Assembly (NCBI GenBank): GCA_032821775.1
Contig: JAVLRN010000010.1
Span: 1,302,001-1,366,000 of the forward strand
DNA: 64,000 nt
Reading direction: 5' to 3'
DNA from: Sanguinoderma infundibulare
Taxonomy: Eukaryota > Basidiomycota > Agaricomycetes > Polyporales > Polyporaceae
The position numbers and the translations under genes are program-made. Shown here piece by piece: positions 35,192 through 44,968 of this stretch. How positions within the stretch are numbered: position 1 is the stretch's first letter; each line of letters begins with the position of its first letter. A model generated the notes under the pieces. That model was given only the letters and a program-made list of their open reading frames with translations, searched no databases and was not told the origin of the DNA.

Positions 35192-36688
35192 TCAGGGCTG
35201 CGTAGTGTACGAGTAATAGACATCGAGAACAAGGTCCTGGAGCTGTGGAAGATAGACGTCTCTAAGAAGCTCCTCCTGCCGGCCACCTGACTCCTCCCCC
35301 AATTTCAACCCTGCTACTTCCAGCTTCTTAAGTTGGGTACCCATCTCCGCACGGTAGTGAAGGCACGCGACCGCAGCATCAAGCGTAGCTTTCATCTCCT
35401 CAATCGACCGCCAATTCCCGTATCCAGACACGTGCTCGAGTCGCGGACAGGGAGTCTGGCCCGGGGATGCGACACGAAGGCCGTCAAACAGGGCTTGAGT
35501 AGTGTTCGCTTCGAGATATGCCAGGGCGGGGAAGGTCCGGAAGAGCGTCGCCCACAGTTCCGCACTGGCGTGGTTGCCGGAGGGCGTTTCGATGGTCAGA
35601 TGCTGCAGAGACGCGGCGGCGCCGAAGAGGACGACGAATTCGGCCATGCGGTCTGACGTGCCACAAAGCGGTGTTCGTGGCATGAGCGAGCGGAGGGAGA
35701 GGCGGATGGTGGGCTCGTCAGGGTGCTCGGGGGAGTCGCAGAAAACTGAGTAGTCGTGGGTCAACATGCTCGCCGTCACCCGCGTGATGCCCTTGAGCTG
35801 GGGCTGCAGCTGGAGCGGACGTAGAAGGGCGCTCATGGTGTTGCCGCCGGTAGGGCTGGTGATGTCGACCTCGACGGAAAGCGACGCGATGGGTGGGATG
35901 GATATGCGGGAAAGGAATCGTGATGCGCTTGGCAGCGGGTCGTCGCCGAGTCCCAGTTCGGTCAGCGACGACGGTAACGGCCATGGTGGTACAGTGTCGC
36001 CCTCGCCGGAATCGTGAAGTTGTTCGAGGAAGTCGTCAAGGAGAATGGCTTCGAGACGTGGACTGCTCGCCAGGGATCGAACGAATTGCTCCAGCGAGAG
36101 GTCGCAAGGGCACCCACTTAGGCTGAGGAATCTCAGCCCAGCATAGACCGATGGGTCCGTTGGTGCGAGGATGTGAGAGATGTATAGATCGGTGAGGCTG
36201 GGGAATCGTTGGGCGGTGATACCCAAGTCAACGACATCGTCGGAGTAGTCGTCCTCATCCCAGGGCTCTCCAAATATCTCGAGAGTGTCCATCGCAGGAA
36301 AGCCATCGCGGAAGATGGGAAGGGCGAGGGGTGTCCATTGCGACAAAAAGAGACGTCGGAGACGGTGCCAGTGAACGTCGAAAGCAGACAACTGTTGTGC
36401 AGAGATGACACAGGAAATGAATGAAACATCAATGGGGATGGGGGCGGAACGTGAGAGTGCGAGCTGAAACCAGTTTGTCGAGTTCTTCTGAGGCCGCACG
36501 ACGATGGTCCGCCACAGGATCGCGGTAGCGCGCCCTATGTCACGCCAATGACGGCAGACGAGCATGAGCCTGGTCCACGAGTCGCTCGCCCGCAAAGGCT
36601 CGTCATGACCGGGAAATGTGATGGTGAAGTAACTGAAGATGAGGATAATGATCTCGGTTGGAAGCCGCATTATAACGGGCCGAGCCAT
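35192..36688 (-). CDS. F-box protein family member 5, intact, opposite strand
   Basis: 498 residues in one exon from the ATG at 36688: MARPVIMRLPTEIIILIFSY, then the F-box end LMLVCRHWRDIGRATAILWR. LRR-like segments follow (HWHRLRRLFLSQW, GFPAMDTLEIFGE, RFPSLTDLYISHI, LRFLSLSGCPCDLSLEQFVR, RLEAILLDDFLEQL, SLQHLTIETPSGNHASAELW). The conserved tail has ATLDAAVACLHYRAEMGTQL and VYLPQLQDLVLDVYY. It is clearly homologous to members 1-4 but more divergent. Its orientation mirrors the plus-strand cluster across IRE1, which suggests it belongs to the inverted-duplication symmetry. Role inferred: SCF substrate adaptor. Confidence 0.83.
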   Translation of the reverse strand: MARPVIMRLPTEIIILIFSYFTITFPGHDEPLRASDSWTRLMLVCRHWRDIGRATAILWRTIVVRPQKNSTNWFQLALSRSAPIPIDVSFISCVISAQQLSAFDVHWHRLRRLFLSQWTPLALPIFRDGFPAMDTLEIFGEPWDEDDYSDDVVDLGITAQRFPSLTDLYISHILAPTDPSVYAGLRFLSLSGCPCDLSLEQFVRSLASSPRLEAILLDDFLEQLHDSGEGDTVPPWPLPSSLTELGLGDDPLPSASRFLSRISIPPIASLSVEVDITSPTGGNTMSALLRPLQLQPQLKGITRVTASMLTHDYSVFCDSPEHPDEPTIRLSLRSLMPRTPLCGTSDRMAEFVVLFGAAASLQHLTIETPSGNHASAELWATLFRTFPALAYLEANTTQALFDGLRVASPGQTPCPRLEHVSGYGNWRSIEEMKATLDAAVACLHYRAEMGTQLKKLEVAGLKLGEESGGRQEELLRDVYLPQLQDLVLDVYYSYTTQP

Positions 36689-37140
36689 CTCTCCCGCAAC
36701 GATATGTTGCGAGGGGTCGTAGAGCCCTCCTGAACTCCCCTTGATTTTGTATACCCACGACCGTCAGCGAAGGGCGACGGAGCATGCGAGAATGAACGGA
36801 CCTAGTGGAGCGATTGTTGCAAGTGAACACGTGTCAGATCGTCCCCTGATGTGTTGCGGTCAATCAAGAGTCATAAGGCAGAGACGATAAACATACTATG
36901 CTATCGTCCTGCTCGCTGACTGGGACACCTCAAAGTCACGGTCTCCAGGGAAACGCACACTTCTTCCAACGGTAGACGGTTGACAATGGTGACACTGATG
37001 TCCGCAGCAAATGCGAGAACGCTACGATCAAGAATCGGATGAGACAGCGACCCAACGTATGCTCCATATGACTCACTAACACTCCAAGTGAATTCGCTTG
37101 CGTTCTGCCCTGAAAGGGTCGTGCGGGAGGAAGTGGCACA
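36689..37140. other. F-box 5 promoter and flank
   Basis: About 450 bases with no recognised gene, between F-box 5 and the ghost locus. Confidence 0.45.
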
Positions 37141-37149
37141 CGTACATAT

Positions 37150-37440
37150 CTAGTCGCAGCAGCGAACAACGCCCGCTTATGTAATCTGAACTCCGACCCA
37201 TGAATCGATTGGTCCTGCGCCGAGCCGCGAGGGAGCTCACACTGCACACCAAAGTTGGAGTCTCAGCACATAGGCTTCCTGTGATCCTGTGAATCTCTGC
37301 TCTCGGTCGCCGAACTCGAGCGGAAACGGCAGGAAGCGACAATAAACGTAATTCCTACGATCCAAACCAAATGCCTTCAAAACGTCGTCGCAATGACTTG
37401 AACTTGGACGGTTAGAGTCGGAGTTGATGAAGTTAACGGA
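37150..37440 (-). repeat. Inverted ghost of the F-box 2 locus (flanks joined, gene body missing)
   Basis: Read on the minus strand, 37440-37360 matches the F-box 2 upstream region (about 23070-23130). It is followed directly by 37355-37150, which matches the downstream flank (about 25175-25380). The roughly 2-kb gene between these flanks at the F-box 2 locus is absent here. Shared words include gactctaaccgtccaagttc and attacgtttattgtcgcttc. This looks like a copied locus that lost its coding part. Confidence 0.7.
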
Positions 37441-37514
37441 GTCTGGCAAGAGTTTGGAGGGCCGAATACCACTCTAATCGGACGATCTCGGTGCCAGCCA
37501 TCTTACGTTCCGTG

Positions 37515-37775
37515 GAGTCCTCAGAAGCGACACGGACGTCGAGCGTTTCCGACATCTCATCCTCCGCCTAACAGACTTGTGCTCGATCACCTTCACCAAT
37601 GTTCGCGAAGCACTGCCGTTGTCCCTCTTGAAACCGTGTCTTACGCATCCCTCCGTCACCTCCCTCTCGTTCCGTGGGAATGGTCCCTTTTTCCTTGACT
37701 TTGAATGGGCTGCTTGGAAGAGGGTCTCATTTGGACGGCTGTCGCTCACAAAACTGTCCTGGACTCCTACGATAT
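37515..37775 (+). pseudogene. LRR/F-box-like protein fragment
   Basis: An open stretch reading DTDVERFRHLILRLTDLCSI, SLLKPCLTHPSVTSLSFRGN and FGRLSLTKLSW resembles the leucine-rich part of agaricomycete F-box proteins of a different subfamily from members 1-5. A further piece downstream in another frame (GGHYAGYGHSMQAEYYLEE, about 37808-37865) may be its continuation. No F-box or start was found, so it is a relic. Confidence 0.4.
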
Positions 37776-38204
37776 AGCGCGAGCAGAAGAACGCGATCAA
37801 GAATCGTGGTGGTCACTATGCCGGATATGGCCACTCCATGCAGGCAGAGTACTACCTTGAAGAGAAGGTGTTGCGCGCAGTGCTCCCACTGAAAGCCTTT
37901 TGTGATCAAGGCGTCCCATTTGGCGGCGCGTCCTTTGACAGCCTGTTGAAGCTCTCCTCAAAGGCTATGCACGCGCACGGCAGCATGAGTCTGTCGGCAC
38001 GTCTCTTAACATGTGGTCTGCTCTACTAGATGTATAGCCAGCTGAACTGGGCCACGCTGCATTACAGCTCTTCGGCAATGATCTAGTTACGACATCGTCC
38101 GAACAGCGTCTTCAATTAGGCAACAATAATAAACTTAGATCAAACCTCGGCGCCAGATAGTCCCAAGTGCAGAAAACAAGAAAAACGCAGGAAAATAAGT
38201 CACA

Positions 38205-41200
38205 TCACAGCAAGCGTCCGGCGACGCCGAGAGCACAACCTGCGAGAATGAGGGAGGACAGTATTGCGCTTCCCCCGTACTGCCACCTGGGAGCCGCACC
38301 CGACTTTCTTGGAGTGCTTGTCGGAGTGCTCGAACCTGTTCCGCTGCGGCTAGGGTTCGTGAAATTCGGCGCCTGTTGCAGCGCCAGCTGAAACGATTGC
38401 CATCGTCGTCAACGCCCGCACAACACATCGCTAGCCCCACCGAGATCGAATAACTCACCAGAGCGAGATGGCCACCGACGACGGGCCGCGTGAAGAAGTT
38501 TGGCGCAGCTACCTCGACGCCGGTCTGGGTGTCGTAGAAGTCGCTGAAGGGCCGGAAGTTCTTCCCGCTGGACGCGTACTTCACGACTGCGCCGACGATC
38601 TGGTCACGCACGGCGGTCGTCGTGACTATGCCTGCTGTCCAGATTGACCAATCTGCAGGTAGACGAATGGAAGTTGAGCAAAACAGGGACTTTGGGAACG
38701 CCAAGCTCTGGAAGGCTAACCGGACTTGGTGTAAGTGTGCCTCGTGTCGAGGATTAGTCCGTAGGTATCTGCTCAATCGCGTCAGGCTAGGAAGGTACTC
38801 GGCATTCCCAGGGTCACATTACGCACTAGCCTTCCCGTTATACCAGTTTGTCTCTGAAGTCGGTAGACGTTAGCTAGAGGAGCAAATCTCATAAAGGCAC
38901 ATACTACGCACGCATGTCATACACCGAGGATGGGAACACGTTCGTCCTGAGGAGCTTGTCGGCATACAGGTTATACGTGAGGCCCCAGCTGGGACAGCGA
39001 TGAGAAACGAGGCGACGACTCGGCAGCTTGAACAGTAACTAACCTACTGCTATCACCGTACTTTGCAATGCAATTTCGTCAGGACCGCGACGGCTCAAAA
39101 CAATAGGATGAGGGGAGAACCACACCGAAAGAGTCAGATGCGAGTTGGAGATTGCCAGTTGCTGCCACTGTTGGACGAACGACGCCACAGTCGCCTGCCA
39201 AGAAGAACATCAGCCTCACAGAGCGTCCAGAAGCGCGGTCCCTCCAACACGTACACTGTAGTTGGAGTACAGGTCGTCGTTGCCCAGCAGCCTTGAGATC
39301 TCGGCCATCGCTTGTATCGCGACGATGCCCTTTATCGCGAGATTGGTCTGGTTCGCCAGCGTGCCTGCGAAATTATCCGAGCTGAGTTGGTTCGCCGTAA
39401 TAGGGAGGTTTTGCACGAGGTAATGGGTCCATTGGCTCAGGATTGAGCCCTACAAACAGCATCCGTCAGCACCATGCCTCGTTACCGGTATTCAGGCGAC
39501 AGACTTACATAGGTATTGAGGAACGAAAGGTCGTTCGACCATTGTACGTAGCTAAGGACCATGATGATCATATCGCTGCTCTCTGAATTTCGCTCCCGTA
39601 TGAGTAGCCATCAATGAGATTCTATGTCTGAATTCATGCCTTCTACGGGCATTTGCATGTCCGAGCCTGTAATTACGCATGAGCGCTGTAGGGCATACTT
39701 CCAGAGAATGTTTCACCATCGTTATGGCCTGTCGCGTTTGGATAGTTACTTCCTGCGAGTCCAGACAGGTCATTACCAGGAACACGGGGACCATACGCTG
39801 GACTCACCCATATCATGCACACACCAGGGGTTGGGATACTGGCCCGTGCTTTGATATTGAAGAAGGGGGGCCAGCAAGGATTTCCCGATGGCTGGATTCG
39901 TGTACAGGAAGAGCGGCCACGACGGATAGATGACGTCCACAGTGTTCACAGTCTAACGTCTCCGTCAGGGTCCAATGACGTGCAAACACGTAGGGTTTGT
40001 AACGCACATGATCTGCAGATATCTCTATTGCAACCCAAACCACGACAGTGAGGAAACAACGGACCTCTTTCCAGACGGACGCGACATACGTTTCATAAAT
40101 GTGAGGACTTTTGAGGTGTCAAATGATCCATCCGAGGCCTGCGGAACTGTTATTTCGATGGCGCCAAACGTTTGCCGGACCGACAACGCGACGAGCGCGG
40201 CGTAGTCAGAGGATATCTGGTTTGCGTCGTTGCTTATTCGGCTGTCGAATGCCTGAGCTCTGGCGACCGCATTGTTGTAGTCCTTCAAAAACGTGGAAAT
40301 CTGTAATAACAACCTGTAAGCACTTGGATGGCCGAATACGGTCATCGAGAACTGACCGCATCAGCCATGGTGGAGAAACGAGTCCAGAAGTATGAGCTCT
40401 GGGCTTGCCGCCCGTTGTTCAGTGTGATATATTGCACGGCGGGGTTGCGTGAGTGCCCGATAGAGTACACTACCGGGTCTGTAAGACTCGTGACGGGTCC
40501 AAAGTCGTGGGCAAACGCGAAGACAGGCCAACGATCAGAGGTGTCGCGGAAATCGGTGTCTAGGGTGTTGTTGAGCACGCCGTTGCTGACGAATTCTGCA
40601 CGAACGACGGTATCCTGGCCGACCTGGTATGTGGTTCCAGTAACCTGCAGTGGCAACAACCGTCAGCTCTGACTCTAGGGAGAACGATAGTACTCGGCGT
40701 ACACTCAATGTAGAGTGATAAGCAGCTCCGTCTGCATTACACACCGTTAGAATTACTCATGGGCACAGGAGACAGGGTCACTCACTTTGGATGTGTTCGT
40801 CAACCTCGGTGTACACCATCTGGTTTGCAATCTGCACTTGGTGCGTGATGACGTCACCCGTTGTCGTGTTCCAGTTGATGAACGCGTTACTAATTCCGGC
40901 TACCCATTCACCAGTGATATCAACATAGACTTGAACTTGGTGAGATTTTCCGTCGTTCGAAGCGGCGGAGATGGAGTAGTAAGATAGGGGAAGCGATTGG
41001 TTCACGAGATCGTCGGGCTATGCGTTGGTGGTGAGACAGGGAGGACAGAAGTGGGTGATGCGACGCTGCTCACCTCGACAGGACTAAGAAAATTGATAGT
41101 GAGATCGACCGGTCCTGCTGTCATGACGAAATTGCTCTGGGTCGACGTCCACTCGAATCTTGGTCAGCACGATTTCAGAGGAAGAACTACAATTCACAAG

Positions 41201-41564
41201 CTCACGTTCAAGCTCTTCTGAGTCGCCTTGCTGAAGGTGACATTGGGTACTAGTACCCCAGGATCACCCATCCAAATGTACGCTGATCCATCCACCTTCG
41301 CGAATCCTGCCCATCCCAGATAATGCTGACAGTGCATTAGCTCATATGCCGCTCATACACCTTAGGGCCACTCACCCCAGTCCACCACTGAGGCCATCCG
41401 TCATTAAGTGCGTTACCGGCACCTTGTGCAAGCCATGCCGAGAGGTATGGGGATCGTACAGCGAGCGGGACGGACGGGGGATTAAAGGGCGTGGCGGTCC
41501 AGCTGGTTGCACGAACTCCGAAAGCCGAGGCTACGAAAAGGGAGGCATAAGCGAGAATGAGCAT
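38205..41564 (-). CDS. GtaA-family glutaminase, arm B copy
   Basis: Inverted duplicate of the glutaminase at 16906-20275, with the same exon-intron layout. ATG at 41564 gives the same signal peptide (MLILAYASLFVASAFGVRA). The blocks QSSYFWTRFSTMADA, NLAIKGIVAIQAMAEISRLL and LDTRHTYTKS, and the hydrophobic C-terminal tail with stop at 38205-38207, are preserved. Protein changes are few (for example ALNDGWPQWW for ALNDAWPQFW, FFTRP for FFARP, PSRSGT for PSLSGT). Splice donors and acceptors remain usable; one donor is closer to consensus than in arm A (GTGAAT for GTGGAT). No stop or frameshift was seen, so both copies may be expressed. Predicted extracellular glutaminase. Confidence 0.82.
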
Positions 41565-43118
41565 CGCGGCTGCGAGTGCAGCTGGAGCCAGGGAATGCGG
41601 ACGTTGTCAAGTGAGATGAAGAGCATGGATCCGTGGCGAATATGAGAGAGCATTGAATGATGGTGATTGGAACAGTCCTGTCACACCGGCATGCTCGAGA
41701 TCGCGCTGCACCGCATGACGCGGCAAGAAATCGCTTTCTCTGGGAAGTTTCTCACACACCTTGCCGACCGATCTCCGCAGCCTTCCAGTCGCTCCTTCCC
41801 TCTCCTCCCCCAGTGGGCAAGAATATACAACTCCCAAACAAAGCGACACAGACATGAACATGAAAGGCCATAGCAGCAGCAGCATCAGCAGCAAAACATG
41901 TGGACTGTCCCAACTTTCCAAGAGGTGGGAGAACCATGCGTCATGAGAGACGAACTGTGGCCAGGTCTTTCGGAACTGATCTCTCCTTCTCGTATCGCCT
42001 CTGTCAACGCGCATTGCTCCTGCGACTAGAGTTCACGATCCGAAGACTCACCAACTGCGATCCATTATCGTGTTGGCATGCATCCACCAGGGTGTAACCG
42101 TACTTTACGAACCCGTGCTCCGCGTCCGGGATCCGTAACGCCCTCAGGCTCAAACTTCTCCGCATCCGAGCAGCCGTCGATGAACGCCTCAACTCCCCAC
42201 CTGATGTCCTTCCACCTCCGCAGGTTCGCACCGAACAACATCCTACTCGAATTCGATGGGAATTAGGACTGAGCCGCTGCGGGGCAGACACGAGTTCCAC
42301 CGGGGATCGGAAGCCTCCCGCAAAGCTCTCCCAAGCGGAGCAGGAGGTCGCGTTCGAACTATCCACAGCCTTGCGAGCCCTGACAGATTGGCACTGAGAG
42401 CACCAGAGTGAACGCCTGACCAACGCAGTGATTTCCCGCTCCTTCGGAAGAGGATGGACGCACATGACGCTGATACAGCGACAAACGAGCGTGAAATGTT
42501 GGTCTCCAGGACGCGTGGCATCGGGTTCGGATTGGGTTCGGATTGGGTTCGGATTGGGCGGCAGCAGGAGGTGACTGCTGCTTATCGTACACGGTAACGC
42601 CATCCCACGATGCAGGGAGGGTGAACCGCTTCCATTCATCCAGGATGTTGAAGATAGTCGACAGTTTGGAGGTGGATATATGCGCGAAAATGCTCGAGAT
42701 CGCTCCGGGGTAAAGCCACGACAGAAGCATGGCGGTGTGCTCCTTCTTCGGTGGTGAAGATATCCGTCCATGTGGAAGAAGCCTGCAATGGGAAGTGGAT
42801 GGTAGGACACCTATGGTGAACTCACGCTAAAAGGAGCTACCGCAGAGGATCGACTATGGTGAACTGGATATGGTCGAAGGAGTCGGGCAGTGGTCAGGCA
42901 GGCAATGGACAGTAATGGGCTGGAAAGCGTGGCAAGCTGTGTCCCCCGGTCTCCAGCCGCGGTGAAGGCCGGGCAGGCGCTGGCCGGGAGATCCGGATAC
43001 CGGCGTTTGCGAAAATGGGCGTGTACCTGCACCCAACTAGGGCGTCTAGGTTGACTTTTTCGGAACACTTGCGCATGGGCGCTAATCCTAACTTGACCTG
43101 AGTACCGTTGCTTCACAA
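41565..43118. other. Intergenic block of arm B (counterpart of 15578-16905)
   Basis: Includes an 11-base unit gttcggattgg in three copies (42525-42557), where arm A has two diverged copies. There is a CAG/CAT-rich tract near 41872-41896 and the reverse-strand open piece MLFGANLRRWKDIRWGVEAF. No gene was assigned. Confidence 0.4.
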
Positions 43119-44038
43119 CATGCCCGACATTCCTGTCGGCGATGATGGCGTTACCAAGGTGAGTACCACGCGCAATCTATCCGCATACACGACACCCAAC
43201 TTCGCTCTTCCCTCGACGTAAAGTTGTTGGACCCTCGAAAACGAGACACGGTGCGCAAGTACACGCACCACTTCGACTTCATGTGACTGGATGACAAGAA
43301 GCAGCTCGTCGCTACGAGGTTTGGATCTGCCGTCTCTACCCATTTCACACCGCGCTCATGTTCGTTCAGTGGTGATGGCGCGCTCTCAGTGATGGACGTC
43401 AGGTCCAAGAAAATGGAGCCCGTCGCTCAGTCCGAAGACCAGGAAGACGAGCTTCTCTCGATTCTCCCCATCAAAGGGTACGTGCGCGAGCTCCATGCTG
43501 CACAAACGCGAAGCGTTGATTGAGACGACAGAGAGGGTAGAAGATCATCGTCGGACCCCAACTAGGCATACTGTCGATATTCAACCGGAAAAGCGGCTGG
43601 GGAGACTGCGTGGGTCGTATTCCCGGGTACGTCCTGCTCTGCCCTCCACCCTTCGCATATCGACCGACCCGCTCCCTCAGCCACCCGCAATCCATCGACG
43701 CACTGTGCGCGATCCCCTCTCGATACCCAAATGCCCAGTCGACCCTCCTCACCGGGTCGTCGGATGGCCTCCTCTGCGCCGTGCACCTCTTCCGGACGAA
43801 GCTCCTCGGGGTCGTCGCCGACCACGGCGAGTTCCCGATCGAGCGCATCGCGGTGGTCATGGGCGGCGAGGGGCGCTGGGTTGGGAGCGTGGGGCACGAG
43901 GATGTGGTGAAGCTGACGGCCTTGGAGGACGTGTTCAAGGACGATGATGATGAGGAAGAGGGCAATGGCGACCGAAACGGCGGAGAGGGAAGCGACGCGG
44001 ACTCTAATCCCCCGAGCTTCCGTTCGGGGAGTGGCTAG
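43119..44038 (+). pseudogene. JIP5/WDR55 copy, inactivated (arm B)
   Basis: Starts MPDIPVG like the arm A gene, then jumps to GDDGVTK: the codons between (AQIFDL through LFASG in arm A, about 440 bases of gene) are deleted. Four codons are missing after HHFDF, and the Trp codon in arm A's DFMWLDDKK reads TGA near 43285. Later parts are still readable (GDGALSVMDVRSKKMEP, then LLTGSSDGLLCAVHLFRTKL and GVVADHGEFPIERI). The duplicated segment ends inside the acidic tail, so the basic and FFADL ending is missing. Confidence 0.85.
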
Positions 44039-44256
44039 CTAATCATGCGCGAGATACAGACTGGGTCCGCCTCAATGCCGGATACGAACCTCCCCATTGG
44101 AAGAAGGAGGCCGAAGGTGACTGGGACGGTGGCTATCAGAAGACGGCGTACTTCCTCGACTGGATCGAGCGTCGGTACGGAGACGGTTCGATTCGCGAAC
44201 TGAACGAAGGCATGAACGACATAGAATACAACCATCAAGGACGAGGGTGATTAGCT
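44037..44256 (+). pseudogene. Basic secretory protein (PF04450-type), C-terminal part, inverted
   Basis: The plus strand reads DWVRLNAGYEPPHWKKEAEG, DWDGGYQKTAYFLDWIERRY and SIRELNEGMND. This matches the end of plant/fungal basic secretory protein domains (family pattern VRL.AGY.P.HW...G..WD.GY..TA.FLD). The upstream part of the same domain lies next door on the minus strand. The segment is bounded by the inverted repeat agctaatca (44037-44045) and tgattagct (44248-44256), as if it had flipped in place. Confidence 0.65.
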
Positions 44257-44690
44257 GCACGCTGGTCGGTCAGAACGAGATGCATGCGGCGCGGGCACCC
44301 GCCGGAGCGCGTCATAAGGACAACGCGACGTGAGTTGCAGAGTGGCGGCCGGCAGGAGGATGACGGCAAGAGAAGCATGCGAAACGGACGTGAGACGGAG
44401 ATTCGGGTGAATGGCAAGGATCAAGACCTACTTTCTGGGGACCGTCTGGTCCGTGTAGAGCCAGGTGGACACCGTGGTGGCGGCATGGCGCAATGCTTCG
44501 TGGACACGAATGCTATCGAGGAAGATCTTGGCACCGGGATGGGCGAGGTCTTCAATGCGGACGTTGAATGTTGGAATTGGCCATTGAGGCTCTGGGCCAG
44601 ACGGTGGCGGAGGCGCAGGAAAGAGATGCGACCGGCTGGTAAACGTGGAGGATCGGGGCAGAGAGAGGTCACGGGGATTGATGGTGCGTG
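44257..44690 (-). pseudogene. Basic secretory protein (PF04450-type), N-terminal part
   Basis: The minus strand from about 44600 to 44430 reads PQWPIPTFNVRIEDLAHPGA, KIFLDSIRVHEALRHAATTV and STWLYTDQTVP, the start of a basic secretory protein domain (family: P.F.LRVEDL.HPGA..F). Further along, a weak match (SRRVVLMTRSGG...MHLVLTDQ, about 44340-44270) resembles the middle strand. The expected C-terminal part is on the opposite strand at 44037-44256, so the gene is split. No clear signal peptide was seen upstream. Members of this family are putative secreted metallopeptidase-like proteins. Confidence 0.6.
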
Positions 44691-44968
44691 CCACTGCGAC
44701 CCGTCGACGCCTGCGGCAGGCCATGGGTCGATTCTCCCGTCTTCGCCAAGAGACTTCTCCCGTTCGTGCCGCCAACAAAGTCGAAATTCTCTTCCAGATA
44801 TTCCGAAAACAAGCTCCTGATCACCTCACCAGTATAACGACAGTCGGTCCGACTCCCGCGAGTCGCCACAACCGTGCCCCCGACGTCCTCCAACTTGGGT
44901 GTAAGCACTTCCATGTCAGACCCTCCCGAGAACTTTCCTGGGCCATCGCATAAGAAGGCCAGCTCACG

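Larger units (their letters stand above)
37890..44006 (-). repeat. Arm B of large imperfect inverted duplication
   Basis: Reverse-complement counterpart of 14251-20705: glutaminase B intact, JIP5 degenerate. The outer end lies near 44006, where the JIP5 acidic-tail codons (GSDADS) stop matching and are followed by unrelated sequence. Arm B has about 190 extra bases near 42835-43045 relative to arm A and lacks about 440 bases inside JIP5. Confidence 0.85.
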
